Part shown: piece by piece, positions 21,757 to 34,309 of the stretch
How the letters are laid out: each line of letters begins with the position of its first letter
Position numbering within the stretch: position 1 is the stretch's first letter
Position numbers and translations under genes: made by a program
The notes under the pieces: model-generated
Databases searched by the model: none
Seen by the model: only the letters and a program-made list of their open reading frames with translations
What the model was told of the DNA's origin: nothing
DNA from: Anomaloglossus baeobatrachus
Taxonomy: Eukaryota; Chordata; Amphibia; Anura; Aromobatidae
Reading direction: 5' to 3'
DNA: 64,000 nucleotides
NCBI RefSeq assembly: GCF_048569485.1
Contig: NC_134357.1
Coordinates: 235,469,576-235,533,575 of the forward strand

Positions 21757-22462
21757 GGGGTACTTCTCACATAGCGAGATCGCTGCTGAGTCACAGGTTT
21801 TGTGACGCACCAGTGACCCAATCAGCGATCTCGCTGTGTGTGACACAAAGCAGCGACCTGGCCCCTGCTGTGAAATCGCTGAGTGTTACACACAATGCTG
21901 GTTCATATTTTGCTCGTTGCTCTCCCGCTGTGAAGCGCACATCGCTGTGTTTGACAGCGAGAGAGCAACGATCTAAATGTGCAGGGAGCCGGCTTCTGGA
22001 AGCTGCGGACGCTGGTAACCAAGGTACACATCGGGTAACTAAGCGAAGCGCTTTGCTTGGTTACCCGATATTTACCTTGGTTACTAGCATATGCTGTTGC
22101 CAGTGCCGGCTCCCTGCACACGTAGCCAGAGTACACATCGGGTAACTAAGCGAAGCGCTTTGCTTTGTAACCCGATGTGTACCCTGGCTACAAGTGCAGG
22201 GAGCCAGCACTAAGCGGTGTGCGCTGGTAACCAGGGTAAATATCGGGTAACCAAGCAAAGCATTTTGCTTAGTTACCCGATATTTACCTTGGTTACCAAG
22301 CGCAGCATCGTTTCCACGAGTCGCTGCGGGCTGGTGGCTGGTCGCTGGTGAGATCTGCGTGATTGACAGCCCACCAGCGACCATGTAGCGACGCACCAGC
22401 GATCCTGACCAGGTCATATTGTGGTCGGAATTGCTGGTACGTCGTTTAGTGAGATGGTACAC
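21757..22462. mobile_element. PIF/Harbinger-type miniature transposon, relative of 7892-8335
   Basis: Inverted ends GGGGTACTTCTCAC and GTGAGATGGTACAC, flanked by TAA on both sides (21754-21756 and 22463-22465). The interior contains ladder-like GGTAACCAAGG...CGGGTAAC repeats that can form alternating hairpins. Non-coding. Confidence 0.82.
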
Positions 22463-22465
22463 TAA

Positions 22466-25188
22466 AGCCCGCTACACACGCTTCAATATATCTCACAATC
22501 TGTCGTTGGGGTCAAGTTGTAAGTGACACACATCCGGCATCGTTTGTGAGGTATCTGCGTGTGACAGCTACGTGCGATCAGGATTGAACGCAAAACCGTT
22601 GATCGCAAACACATCGTATCTTTCTCTAGAATTGAACGTTTTGTTGCACGAACCTAGTCAATTGTAACGTGTGACATCCCTCGTACGATTTTGGTGTCTG
22701 AGGCTATGTGCGCAGGTGTGCGCTCTGCACCGCAGCTTAAAAAAGGTCCGCTTCAGAGCGCAGCTGAAAAGCTGCGTTCTGAAGCGCCTCACAATGTCTG
22801 TCATTCACTAATCTCTGTCAGTCCGTCACTATCTCTGTCCCTCTCTCTCTGTCCATGTCAGTCTATCCCCCTCTCTCATATACTCACCGTTCCCCGATCC
22901 CCGGCGCTGCACGGCATTCACACTGCTCCGGCGGCTTTTACTGTTTTGAAAAAGCCGGCCGCCCATTAAACAATCTCGTATTCCCTGCTTTCCCCGCCCA
23001 CTGGCGCCTATGATTGGTTACAGTGAGACACGCCCTCATGCTGAGTGACAGGTGTCACACTGCACCCAATCACAGCAGCCGGTGGGCGTGTCTATACTGT
23101 GTAGTGAAATAAATAATTAAATAATTAAAAAAACCGGCGTGCGGTTCCCCCCAATTTTAAAACCAGCCAGATAAAGCCATACGGCTGAAGGCTGGTATTC
23201 TCAGGATGGGGAGCTCCACGTTATGGGGAGCCCCCCAGCCTAACAATATCAGCCAACAGCCGCCCAGAATTGCCGCATACATTAGATGCGACAGTTCTGG
23301 GACTGTACCCGGCTCTTCCCGATTTGCCCTGGTGCGTTGGCAAATCGGGGTAATAAGGAGTTATTGGCAGCCCATAGCTGCCAATAAGTCCTAGATTAAT
23401 CATGTCAGGCGTCTATGAGACACCTTCCATGATTAATCTGTAAATAAACAGTAAATAAACACACACACCTGAAAAAAATCCTTTATTAGAAATAAAAAAC
23501 ACAAACATATACCCTGGTTAACCACTTTAATCAGCCCCAAAAAGCCCTCCATGTCCGGCGTAATCCAGGATGCTCCAGCGCTGCTGCATGTAGGTGACCG
23601 GAGCTGCAGCAGACACAGCCGCTCCGGTCACCTCCACGCAGCTAATGAAGACAGCAGTGCGATCAGCTGAGCTGTCACTGAGGTTACCCGCTGTCACTGG
23701 ATCCAGCGGTGGCCGCGGGTAACCTCAGTGACAGCTCAGCTGATCGCGCTACTCACCGCCGCTTTTATCACCTCCACGCAGCAACTGAGGTGAGTAGCGC
23801 GATCAGCTGAGCTGTCACTGAGGTGACCCGCGGCCACCGCTGGATCCAGTGACAGCGGGTAACCTCACTGACAGCTCAGCTGATCACACGGCTGTCTTCA
23901 TTAGCTGCGTGGAGGTGACCGGAGCGGCTGTGTCTGCTGCAGCTCCGGTCACCTCCATGCAGCAGCGCTGGAAGCGACGCTGGAGCATCCTGGATTACGC
24001 CGGACATGGAGGGCTTTTTGGGGCTGATTAAAGTGGTTAACCAGGGTATATGTTTGTGTTTTTTATTTCTAATAAAGGATTTTTTTCGGGTGTGTGTGTG
24101 TTTATTTACTGTTTATTTACAGATTAATCATGGAAGGTGTCTCATAGACGCCTGACATGATTAATCTAGGACTTATTGGCAGCTATGGGCTGCCATTAAC
24201 TCCTTATTACCCCGATTTGCCAACGCACCAGGGCAAATCGGGAAGAGCCGGGTACAGTCCCAGAACTGTCGCATCTAATGTATGCGGCAATTCTGGGCGG
24301 CTGTTGGCTGATATTGTTAGGCTGGGGGGCTCCCCATAACGTGGAGCTCCCCATCCTGAGAATACCAGCCTTCAGCCGTATGGCTTTATCTGGCTGGTTT
24401 TAAAATTGGGGGGGACCGCACGCCGTTTTTTTAATTATTTAATTATTTATTTCACTACACAGTATAGACACGCCCACCGGCTGCTGTGATTGGGTGCAGT
24501 GTGACACCTGTCACTCAGCGTGGGGGCGTGTCTCACTGCAACCAATCATAGGCGCCGGTGGGCGGGGAAAGCAGGGAATACGAGATTGTTTAATGGGCGG
24601 CCGGCTTTTTCAAAACAGTAAAAGCCGCCGGAGCAGTGTGAACGCCGTGCAGCGCCGGGGATCGGGGATTGGTGAGTATGAGAGAGGGCTGCTAACTTCA
24701 GTCACTTAGGAGATTAGCGGTCACCGGTGAGCCCTTCACAGGTGACCGCTAATCAGGGCGCGACACAGACAGAGCCGCACCATGACCGTGAAGTCGGGTG
24801 AAGTTCACCCGAGTTCATTCTGACAGTGCGGCTCTGTCTGTGTCTGCTGTCATCTGCCATTCAGCTCTGCTACACGGCTGTCTGTGTCTGCTGTCAGCGG
24901 CCATGTAGCAGAGCTGAATGGCAGATGACATAGTAAAAACGCATCCCTACACATTACACACGCTTGGCAAGTCAATAAATAAAAAAAAAAGGGTGCCCAA
25001 TGCATACGTCACAGAACACATGATCTAAAGGATCGCACACAAAATTGATCAATTTAACATAGACTACTAACGCACGTGTGACAGCAAATGAACGACCTAC
25101 GTGCAATCTCATAAGATCCCGTATGCAACCTGGGTGTGTCACATCGCAAATGCGATTGTACAACTAATTGCAACGTGTAAAGTGGGCT
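22466..25188. mobile_element. PIF/Harbinger-type element with a large nested palindrome
   Basis: Inverted ends AGCCCGCTACACACG and CGTGTAAAGTGGGCT, flanked by TAA (22463-22465 and 25189-25191). It shares ends with 4372-4931, which is only 560 bp, so the extra ~2.2 kb is best explained by the nested palindromic unit at about 22.7-24.95 kb. Non-coding. Confidence 0.72.
22875..24690. repeat. Giant near-perfect inverted repeat, arms of about 880-900 bp
   Basis: The left arm (about 22875-23758) and right arm (about 23800-24690) are reverse complements around 23780. GTAGTGAAATAAATAATTAA at 23101 pairs with its complement ending at 24458, and ATACTCACCG...CCCCGGCGCTGC at the left end pairs with the right end. 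Differences are few by eye, and the loop is only some tens of bases. A short frame at 23221-23403 on the minus strand is repeated at 24157-24339 on the + strand simply because of this symmetry. Confidence 0.92.
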
Positions 25189-25369
25189 TAAGTCTCCTAA
25201 ATTTACCCCAAGGTCAGACTGTGCAGTTCTTAGAGAAATACCAAACATTCAAGAGCTATAACTCAGATACTAAAGGCCTCAGCATGATAAATGTTAAAGT
25301 TCATAACTGTACAATTAGAAAAAGATTTGAACAAGTATAATTTGTTTGTAGGGATTGCCAGAAGAAATC

Positions 25370-25665
25370 TTCCTACAAAGCCATGGTAGCACAGCAAAAT
25401 TGCATCTGAAACCACATGACCTCTGAAACTGTGTGCTCTGGCAGATGAGATCAAAGCGTAGATGTTTGGCCATAATGCTGTGTGCCATGTTTTGCAAAAT
25501 CCAAACACAGCATATCAGCTCATAGCAATTATCAAGCGTGGTATTGGGGTATTGGCTGATGATTTGGTCTTTTTCTGCAGCCACAGGACCTGTGCTGAAT
25601 CAAAGTGTAGCAATGGCCTAGTCACAGTCCAGATCTCAACCCAATTGAATGCTAGTTGAGGTTAC
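25370..25665 (+). mobile_element. Degenerate Tc1-like transposase relic
   Basis: Conceptual translation gives weak Tc1-like blocks (KVDVWP..A.CHVLQNPNTAYQ; S.DLNPIEC-like near 25640). There are many stops and frameshifts. Low support, no inverted repeat seen. Confidence 0.35.
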
Positions 25666-26130
25666 AATGCAAGATTACAATGAGGTCACACAGGTATCAC
25701 AGTATCTCCCAATCACTACATGTGATTTCCCAGCTGACCTTGCTCCCCTTCCCATCATAATAATCTCTGCACATGCTCACTAGATGTTTCAATGCAAAAG
25801 ATAGACATAGCCACATGTCCCGATCCTGTGTTGTTTCCTGAAACTACGGGAGTTTAGATTCTTAAAGTGAACAGCACACATTAGGCATGAGGAAGTGTCA
25901 CAGTCAAAAGTAAGGCGAAGGGATCCACTCGATGTAGTACCAATCTAACCGCTCATCAGGAAGTTTCATATATAAATTCTTTATTTCTCCATATAGGTAC
26001 AGCAGCAGCAACGTTTTAACCTGCATGGTCTTTTTCAAGTTCCTATTATTATTTTTCCATCAGTATAGCCATCTGAGGGCTTATTTGTGACACTTCCTGT
26101 TGAGTGCTGTCTTCAACTGGTTTGGTTTTC
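25666..26130. other. No feature recognised
   Basis: Unassigned intergenic sequence, without long frames or recognisable repeat ends. Confidence 0.4.
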
Positions 26131-26526
26131 TTAAAGAGAATCTGTCACCAGGTTTTTGCTACATCATCTGAGAGCAGCATGATGTAGAGACAGAGACCCT
26201 GATTCCAACCATGTATCACTTAGTGGATGCAGCAGTGGTAACACAATTAGAGCTCAGAAAGCTAACCCCACCGACACACCTCACGAGCAGCTTTTTGTGT
26301 ACATTGTCTGTTGACAGCAAGCTGCTAATCAGTGCTTTGGGCGACGGACCAGGATTTTGATGCACCTAGCCCAGCAGTAATAATCTCCTGCTAATTACAC
26401 ACTCATTTTATTGAAACAACAACACAGAGCCTAATAAGTAACACATCCCTGAAATCAGTGTCTTGGTCCCTCTCTCATAGTGCCCTCAGATTACATAGCA
26501 AAAACTTGACAACAGATTCCCTTTAA
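26131..26526. mobile_element. TTAA-flanked miniature transposon
   Basis: TTAA (26131-26134 and 26523-26526) flanks ends AGAGAATCTGTCACCAGG and GACAACAGATTCCCT, with GTTTTTGCTA mirrored inside. 396 bp, non-coding, same general family as 12786-13633 and 26853-27669. Confidence 0.82.
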
Positions 26527-26852
26527 AATAGCCCCAGTGGCCATTGTGAAAATTGCATTGCAAAATTTTTATTTTTTTTATTTTTAGAGATCGTGATATG
26601 AAAAAAAAAACACATTTAACACAAAAACCTGCGTAAAACAATAACTTGTTTTCTTATAGCTTTCCTTTAAGCAAAATTGTAAAGAGGAGTGGACCAACAT
26701 TCCTGCAGATCAATGTTACAGACTGATGAAGTCATACAGAAAACAATTTTTAGCTGCTAAATGTGGTTGTACGAGCTGTTGATCCCCAGGGTGTACTTTC
26801 CACATACGGTTTCAGCATTTTGCCCTAGTGTGTTGTTTTTTGGGTTTTTTTT

Positions 26853-27669
26853 TTAAAGGGAGTCAGCTCAATTTACACTTCAAACTAATCCACATAGCCT
26901 TGTAGGAGACAGAACCAGAACAGTCTACAGATACACCTTAGTTATATGCTTACTGGCCCTGTGCAGGAGTGAGCGCAGCACACACATCACTCTCTATGCC
27001 GCTGTTATCACTTGCACATAGTCTGCGGCAGGGAATACATACATCATTCTCTCTGCTGGCATCGTTCAGGTATAGCGGTGTATCAAGCAATGTCCACAGA
27101 GTGGAGAGATGAGTGATGACCGCAGCGAGGAGAGAGCGAAGTGTGCTCTATTCTGCTTCAGAACAATGTGTACAGAAGATAAGAGCTTCTTGGCAACACA
27201 TGTTGCGTGACCAAAAACATATGTACAACCTACTGTTATGTGAATGGAGCTGAGGTTTAGCTGAACAGAAATGGCCAAATTGGAGATACTTTGCAGTCGC
27301 ATGTCACTTCCATTGAAGTCTATGTGCAAGTAAGTTGTGTGCGACTTGGGACAGACAATCCAACACATTTAGAAAAATGTTCGACTCTCACAGCTGCAGG
27401 TCACAGTGCGACACCATACGAAACCATTAGATGCAATGTCACAATGTAATTTGTTGTCATGTACTAATAGGCTAACAGACGTGTATCTCTAGCCACACAA
27501 ATTTCAAAGTGGCAATATTCTAAATAAATGAGTGGAATGGGGCACCAGGTCATTCAAGTTCTATTGCTGGAACAAATTTTAAAACTGAATGATTGTTTGA
27601 GTTGCTTCATCTGTTGTAAGACTACACGGTTGGTTGAAGAGTAAATTTGGGCTGACAGACTCCCTTTAA
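26853..27669. mobile_element. TTAA-flanked miniature transposon
   Basis: TTAA (26853-26856 and 27666-27669) flanks ends AGGGAGTCAGCTCAATTTAC and AATTTGGGCTGACAGACTCC. 817 bp, non-coding; piggyBac/Kolobok-type target. Confidence 0.8.
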
Positions 27670-28949
27670 GTCGGGTGTGTTTTGTAATGTGAACTCTCTT
27701 TAAAAAAATGCTGTTGTCATTGGCTTCATGACCAAACCCAATCTTTATACTGTGTCTTTGTCTTGGACAAATTTGAGCAATTTTTCTATTCCATCTGACG
27801 ATAGCAACAATAAAGGAAATCTGTCAGCAGGCTTTTGCTGTGTAAGCTGAAGAAAACATGCTGCAAGGGTTTAACCTCATAACGACGGCCATACGACTTA
27901 AAGCGGCGGCAAAACAGGGTACTTATTCTGTTCCGCCGCTTTAAAGCGGCGGCCCGAAAAAACCCTGTAGCGCCCCCCCAGCGACCGAAAATCTGGTGGT
28001 TTCAGCTACCGGGGGTAGCTGAGACCCCCCAGATTATGAATCGGGGTGTTTTTTTTGGACCCCGATCATGTGATCGGCGGTATACACCGTATACGGACGG
28101 TCACATAAAAAAAAAAGAAATGGCCGGTAAAACTGATTTCTTTTTCATCTGACATGATCAAACATGTCAGATGAGAAAGAAATCTAAACCCCTAGTGCCC
28201 CCAAAGCCCCCGGTACCGGAGAGTCCCCCCCCCCACCCCCAACCCCCCTCCGGAGCAGTCAAAATGGCGCCGAAGCGCACAGAAAACTGCCGCCGCCGCC
28301 GGCTCTGCATTCATTTCCCTCAGATGTGAAATGATCAAACATTTCAGATCGGAGGGAAATGTCCTCCCCCTGACCTCTCCTCCGGTACACCGGAGCTCTC
28401 TGGTCACCGGAGCCCCCTCCGGTTCTCCAGAGCCGCCCCCCCCTCCTCCCTCCGGAGCGTGGAAGATGGCGGCGCGCAGCGCACAGTAGCGCGCGGCCGC
28501 ATTCATCCTGCTCTTTCTGCCGCATGTGACACGTCACATGCGACAGAAAGTTGTCCCCAGGTCCCGCTAGGTCTCCCGCCGTCCCGCCGCGTCCGCCCCC
28601 GGTCTTACGTTACCTGGCTGGTGATCCGTCCCGCGATCACGCCGCCTCCTTCTTGAATGCTGGCGGCCCATGCGCAGACAGCGGCTGTCAGCTGGATCCC
28701 TGCAAGCAGGGACGCTGACGTCGCTGCTGCACAGGCTGCTCCACTGTGGACCGGGGGAGAGTGAGTGCAGTAATCTGCAGCCACACTCCTCACATGGAGA
28801 GACTGCTGTTCCAGAAAATGGGGGGTATGTTCTGTGAGCGTGCCCCTCATATTCTGGAATGAGGTTACTGCAGGTCACTCTGCCCTAAGTTGGACCGGGG
28901 CAGTGTGAGTGCAGTATTCTCAGATTACTGCACCCACACTGCTCATGAG

Positions 28950-29700
28950 AGCTTGCTCTTCCAGAAAATGGGGGATACGTTCCCTGAACGTGCCCCCCAT
29001 ATTCTAGAAGGTCCAGAGTCGGCGTGGGACCTCCAATATGGATTACAGCGACCGGAATTTCTTTATTTTCAATAAATTGGTGAAAGAGGAATGTTCGGGG
29101 AGTGTTTTTTCAAATAAATTTTTTTTTGTCTTTATTTTTTTCTATTACTGACTGGGTTAGTAATGTCGGGTATCTGTTCAGATGCCGTGACATCACTAAC
29201 CCCAGGGCTTGATGCCAGGTGAGATTACAGCTGGTATCAACCCCATATATTACCCGTCTGCCACCGCACCAGGGCGCGGGATGAGCTGGGGAGAAGCGCC
29301 AGGATTGGCGCATCTAATGGATGCGCCACTTCTGGGGCGGCTGCGGCCTGCTATGTTTAGGCTGGGAAGAGTCCAATAACCATGGCTCTTCCCACCCTGA
29401 GAATACCAGACCCCAGCTGTCCGCTTCACCGTGGCTGGTGATCTAATTTGGGGGGGACCCCATGTTTTTGGTTTTTTTTTAAAAAAAAAAACGCCTGGGG
29501 AGCCCTCCAAATTGATCGCCAGACAAGGTGAAGCTGTCAGCTGTGGTTTGCAGGCTACAGCTGTCTGCTTTACCCTAGCTGGCTATCAAAAATAGGGGGG
29601 ACCCCACGTCGTTTATTTTAATTATTAATTTTTTGGGGGGCTAAATACAAGGCTAGGCACCCTTTAGTGCCACATGAAAGGCACTAAAGGGCACCAGCTT
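28950..29700. repeat. Copy of the dispersed ~700-bp module family
   Basis: Same block order as 34310-34990 in the same orientation, including the upstream CCCCATATTCTAGAAGGTCC motif. It lies inside the 27871-32310 element. Non-coding. Confidence 0.75.
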
Positions 29701-30180
29701 AGAATATGCAGGGGGTGGGACGTTATATATGTTTGACATCTATCCATTCATCCATTGTAGCATTTTAGGCTGTGAGCCCACAATCGGGATTTGCAGCGTT
29801 TTGGGCGCAGAGTGTTTTCCCTGCGTCCATAGCGCTGCGTTGTGCAGTAGAAGCACAGTGGAAGGATTTTTAGAAATCCCATGCCCAATGTGCTTGCCCA
29901 ATGTGCTTCTTTTCTCCGCAGCATACACTGACCTGTGGCGCAGCTTCCCGAGCCTCAGCATGTCAATTTATGCCGCGGAGACAAGAGTGTTCTCTGCAGG
30001 TAGCATAGAGCTCCACAGCGGCCTGAACCCAAATCGTGGGCATGGGCAGCTGCGTTCTCCCGTGGACAACACTCACATCTCTGCAGGAGGCTGATACTGT
30101 GTACTAGACGCCGTATCCGTATCGCTGGATCATGGCCACATAGCCTAAAAGTGAGACATTTGTTGCTACAGCAACATTTT

Positions 30181-31860
30181 TGTGAAGTACCTGTGGATTC
30201 AAAATGCTTACTATACTCCTGAATAAAATCCAGTTTCCAAAATGGGGTCACTTGTGGGGGGTTTTTCTGTATAGGTAAACAAGGGGCCCTGCAAATGTGA
30301 CATGGTGCCCGCAATTTATTTCAACTTTTCCAGAATTCAAATGGTGCTCCTTCCATTCCAAGCCCTCCCATTTATCCAAACAGAGGTTTTTGGCCACATG
30401 TGGGCTATCCCTGTGCTCATAAGACATTGGATAACAACCTGATGGGTCCACGGTTTGTTGTTGTCTCTTAAAAAAGTAAGAAATTTGATGCTGAAGCAAC
30501 ATTTTTGTGAAAAAAATGAAAATTTTCAATATGGCAACCTAAGCTTATCAAATTCTGTGAAGTACTCGTGGACTCAAACTGCTCACTATACACCTAGATA
30601 AAAGCCTTGAGGTGTCTTGTTTCCAGAATGGGGTCATTTGTGGGGGACCGCCACTGTTTAGGCACCTCAGGGGCTCTCCAAATGCAACCTGGCGTCCGCT
30701 ATTGATTCCAGACAATTTTGCAGTCAAATGGCACTCCTTCCCTTCCGAGAACTGCCATGCGCCCAAACAGTTGATTTCCACCACATATAAGGTATCGCCA
30801 AACTCAGGAGAAATTGCACAATAAATGTTATGCTAAATTTTTTCCTTTTACTCTTGTAAAAAAAAAAAGCTACCTGGTTGAAATAACAATTTTGTGGTAA
30901 AATTTTATTTTTTTTTTTCATGGCTCAACGTTTATAAAATTCTGTGAAGCACCAGGGGGTTCAGGATACTCACCAAACATCTAGATACATTCCTTGAGGG
31001 GCCTAGTTTCCAAAATGGGGTCACTTGTGTGGGGTTTCTGCTGTTTAGGTACCTTAGGGGTCCTCCAAATGTGACATGGTGCCCGCAATCTTTTTCAGCC
31101 AAATTTCCTTTTCAAAATTCAAATATTGCTCCTTTTGTTCCAAGCCCTCCCATTTGTCCATACAAAGGTTTCAGACCACATGTGAGGTATTACCACGCTC
31201 ATAAAAAAGTGGTTAACAAACCTTGAGGTCAAATTTTTGGAATTACCTCTTGAAAAAGTGAGAAAATTGATGCTAAAGCTACATTTTTGAGAAAATTATT
31301 ACAATTTTCAATATGACAACGTAACGTTAACAAAATCTGTGAAGTACCTGTGGATCTAAAATGCTCACTATACCCCTAGATAGAAGCCTTGAGGGGTCTA
31401 GTTTCCAAAATGGTGTCACTTGTTTGGGGTGTCTTCTGTTTAGGTACCTTAGCGGACCTGTAAATGCAACATGGTGCCCGCAATCTATTTCAGCCAAATT
31501 TCCTTTCCAAAATTCAAATATTGCTCCTTCTGTTCCGAGCCCTCCCATTTGTCCAAACAGAGGTTTCTAACCACATGTGGGGTATCAGCGCGCTCATAAA
31601 GTGGGGAATAAGTTTTGGGGTCCATTTTGTTGTGTTATTTCTTCTAAAAGTGAATAAATTTGGGTTAGAGCAACATTTTTAGGTAAAATTTAATTTTTGC
31701 TATTTTTCATTCCACATTCCTTTTGTTCATGTGAAGCACCTGAAGGGTTAATAAACTTCTTGAATGTGGTTTTGAGTACTTTGAGGGGTGCAGTTTTTAG
31801 AATGGTGTCACTTTTGGGTATTTTCTGTCATCTAGGCCTATCGAAGTCACTTCAAATGTG
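30181..31860. repeat. Tandem repeat of ~370-395-bp units
   Basis: Units start with variants of CTGTGAAGTACCTGTGGATT near 30181, 30555, 30942, 31336 and 31730. They continue with CTAGTTTCCAAAATGGGGTC, CCTCCAAATGTGACATGGTG and CCAAGCCCTCCCATTTGTCC in the same order. Units are diverged, implying old duplication. Confidence 0.85.
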
Positions 31861-32310
31861 ATGTAGTCCCTAAAAAAATGGTTTTGTAAATTTTGATGTA
31901 AAAATGAGAAATCGCTGATAAACTTTGAACCCCTCTAACTTCCTAACAAAAAAAAATTTTGTTTACAAAATTGTGCTGATGTAAAGTAGACATGTGGGAA
32001 ATGTTATTTATTAACTATTTTGTGTCACAGAAATCTCTGGTTTAATGGACTAAAAATTCAAAAGTTGAAAATTGCTAAATTTTCAAAATTTTTGCCAATA
32101 TTCAATTTTTTTTCATAAATAAACGCAAAAAATATTGTCCTAAATTTGGTACTAACATGAAGTCCAATATGTGACGAAAAAACAATCTCAGAATCACTGG
32201 GATCCGTTGAAGCGTTCCAGAGTTATAACCTCATGAAGTGACACTGGTCAGAATTGCAAAATTTGGTCTGGTCATTAAGGTGAAAATTAGCTCCGTCACT
32301 AAGGGGTTAA

Positions 32311-32777
32311 ACATAGATTTCAGGGATTCCCGACTTGTGAAGAGCTGATCTTTTGTTTATTTTGCTATGTTTGTTTAACCCTTTACGACTGCGGGCTGTA
32401 ACATTACGTCCATAGTGTAATCACCTGCGGCTGCTGTGGTCAGCTGCCGGTGATTCGCACACGTCAGTTGGTTTGTACAGCTGATGTGTGCCTTGCAGGC
32501 ATGAGTGCATCCGCGATCCACCTGCACCTGTTAATCCCTTAAATTGCGCTGTCAAAATGTGACAGCGCGATTTAAATGCCGGCCGTGGTAAATCTTCACT
32601 CACCCCGCTCGATCGGCTGTGCCGTGATATGATCACTGTGAGCCAACGGTTGCCATGGTAGCACAGGGTCATTTCATGACTCCTGTAGCTCACATGACTC
32701 ACTTCCTGTTTCACCCGGCCGAGTGCTGCCTGTAACAAAAGGTGAGTATTTCTGTTGATCACACCTGTGAACAAAGC
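32311..32777. other. Repeat-like DNA, family not recognised
   Basis: TTAACCCTTTACGACTGCGG at about 32377 looks like a terminal repeat of another DNA transposon. Its partner end was not found, and 33156-33658 and 38325-38530 may be further parts of the same element. Non-coding. Confidence 0.3.
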
Positions 32778-33155
32778 CTTGTGAAAGTATTCGGCCCCCT
32801 TGAATTTTTCAACCTCTTCCCACATTTCAGGCTTCAAACATAAAGGTACAAAATTGTAATGTTATGGTGAAGAATCAACAACAAGTGGGACACAATTGTG
32901 AAGTTGAACAAAATGTATTGCTTATTTTAAACTTTTTTTAAAAATAAATAACTGAAAAGTGGGGCGTGCAATATTATTCGTCCCCTTTAAGTTAATACTT
33001 TATAGCGCCACTTTTTGCTGCGATTACAGCTGCAAGTCGCTTGGGTTATATGTGTTTCAGTTTTGCACATCGAGAGACTGAAATTCTTGCCCATTCTTCC
33101 TTTGCAAATAGCTCGAGCTGAGTGAGGTTGGATGGAGAGCGTTTGTCAGTTTCTC
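32778..33155. mobile_element. Tc1-type transposon end fragment
   Basis: CTTGTGAAAGTATTCGGCCC at the left and the block from TTAATACTTTATAGCGCCAC to TTTGCAAATAGCTCGAGCTG are typical of the 5' end of Tc1-like elements of fish and frogs. Only one end plus part of the leader remains, with no transposase. Recognition is from memory of the family. Confidence 0.5.
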
Positions 33156-33658
33156 ACTGTAGCTGTGATCAACTGAAATTAAGTTTTAAAATGTTTTAAA
33201 AAATATAAAAACCTAAAAGTTCAAATCCCCCCCTTTTGCCCCATTGAAAATTAAAGGGTTAAAAAATAAAAAAATATACACACCTTTGGTATTTGGCGAT
33301 GTCAGAACTGCTCAATCAATCAAAAAATAAAATCAATAAATATGATTGGTTAACGGCGTAGCGGCAAAAAAATATTCCAAACTCCAAAATTCCGTTTTGT
33401 TTGGTCACCGTAAATTTTGCACAAAATGCAATAATAGGTGATAAAACGTAGCATCTGCGCAAAAATGGTACCATTAAAAACATCTGCTCGAGACGCAAAA
33501 ATAAGTCATCACTAAGCCATAGATCCTCAAAAATAAAAACGCTATGGGGCGCGGAAAATGGCGCAAAAATTGCACCACTTTTTTGGTCATACTATTTAAA
33601 GAATGTAAGTCTGGAATTCCAATGGTGTGAACAAGGTGCAAAACTCAAAAACATATAA
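33156..33658. other. Repeat-like AT-rich DNA, family not recognised
   Basis: Contains GGCGCGGAAAATGGCGCAAA-style sequence common in frog intergenic repeats. No coding evidence. Confidence 0.35.
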
Positions 33659-34309
33659 CTATTAGGGATGATCGAATACCCTATTATTCGCTTCGCCGAA
33701 TATCCGGCGAATACCTCGCTGCTATTCGAGTATTCGCAAATATTCGACACCCAATGTAAGTCTATGGGAAACCAGAATAATTTCATGTTGAACCTAACAG
33801 TGAGCTGTGGTGACTGAGGAAAAGGCTGAAATGGATGGGAAAAGGCAGAAACCATATGGGCACAGCCTGTAGAAGGTGCCTGACTGCATTTCTGCCCTCT
33901 CCCAATCATCCAAGATGGCAGGACACACACCACCGCGCCACCCACATTCACCCTCTTCCTCTGATTTCTGTCGCATGTGCCATGACACATGCGACAGAAA
34001 ACTAATCCCCGCGTCCAGCTAAGTCACCCCCCATACCCTCCCGGTATTCTGGTGTCTCTGTACCTGCTGCAGCGTTGATCCCCCCCTCCTCCTTCACAAT
34101 AAACGCTGGGCGCATGGACAGAGAGCGGCTGTCAGCTCAGCTTCCTGCTTTGAGAACAGCTGTGCTGGCTGCACGCACGCTGCTGCTGTGTCCCGGGGAG
34201 AGTAGGTGCAGATTCTTTGCACCCACACTCCTCACATGGAGGGTCTGCACTCCTAGAAAATGGGGAATTCGTTCCCTGAGCGTGCCCCCTATATTCTAGA
34301 AGGTCCAGA

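Larger units (their letters stand above)
27871..32310. mobile_element. 4.4-kb terminal-inverted-repeat element with internal ~390-bp tandem repeats
   Basis: Ends TTAACCTCATAACGACGG and CCGTCACTAAGGGGTTAA are inverted repeats with TTAA at each edge. Subterminal CCGCCGCTTTAAAGCGGC makes a short palindrome at 27935-27960. The interior holds a GC-rich stretch (28.2-28.5 kb), a copy of the CCAGCTGTCC...GAATACCAG module (28.95-29.7 kb) and five ~390-bp tandem units (30.18-31.86 kb). No transposase was recognised. It appears to have landed in another TTAA-type element, whose left end (AAAGGAAATCTGTCAGCAGG) lies at about 27811-27830. Confidence 0.6.

Noticed and set aside
23221-24339. Two matching 60-residue frames on opposite strands
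   Set aside because: Produced by the symmetry of the inverted repeat, not by gene duplication.
28192-28878. GC-rich stretch as a possible CpG-island promoter
   Set aside because: It lies wholly inside an inverted-repeat-bounded repeat element and no exon follows; composition alone is not enough.
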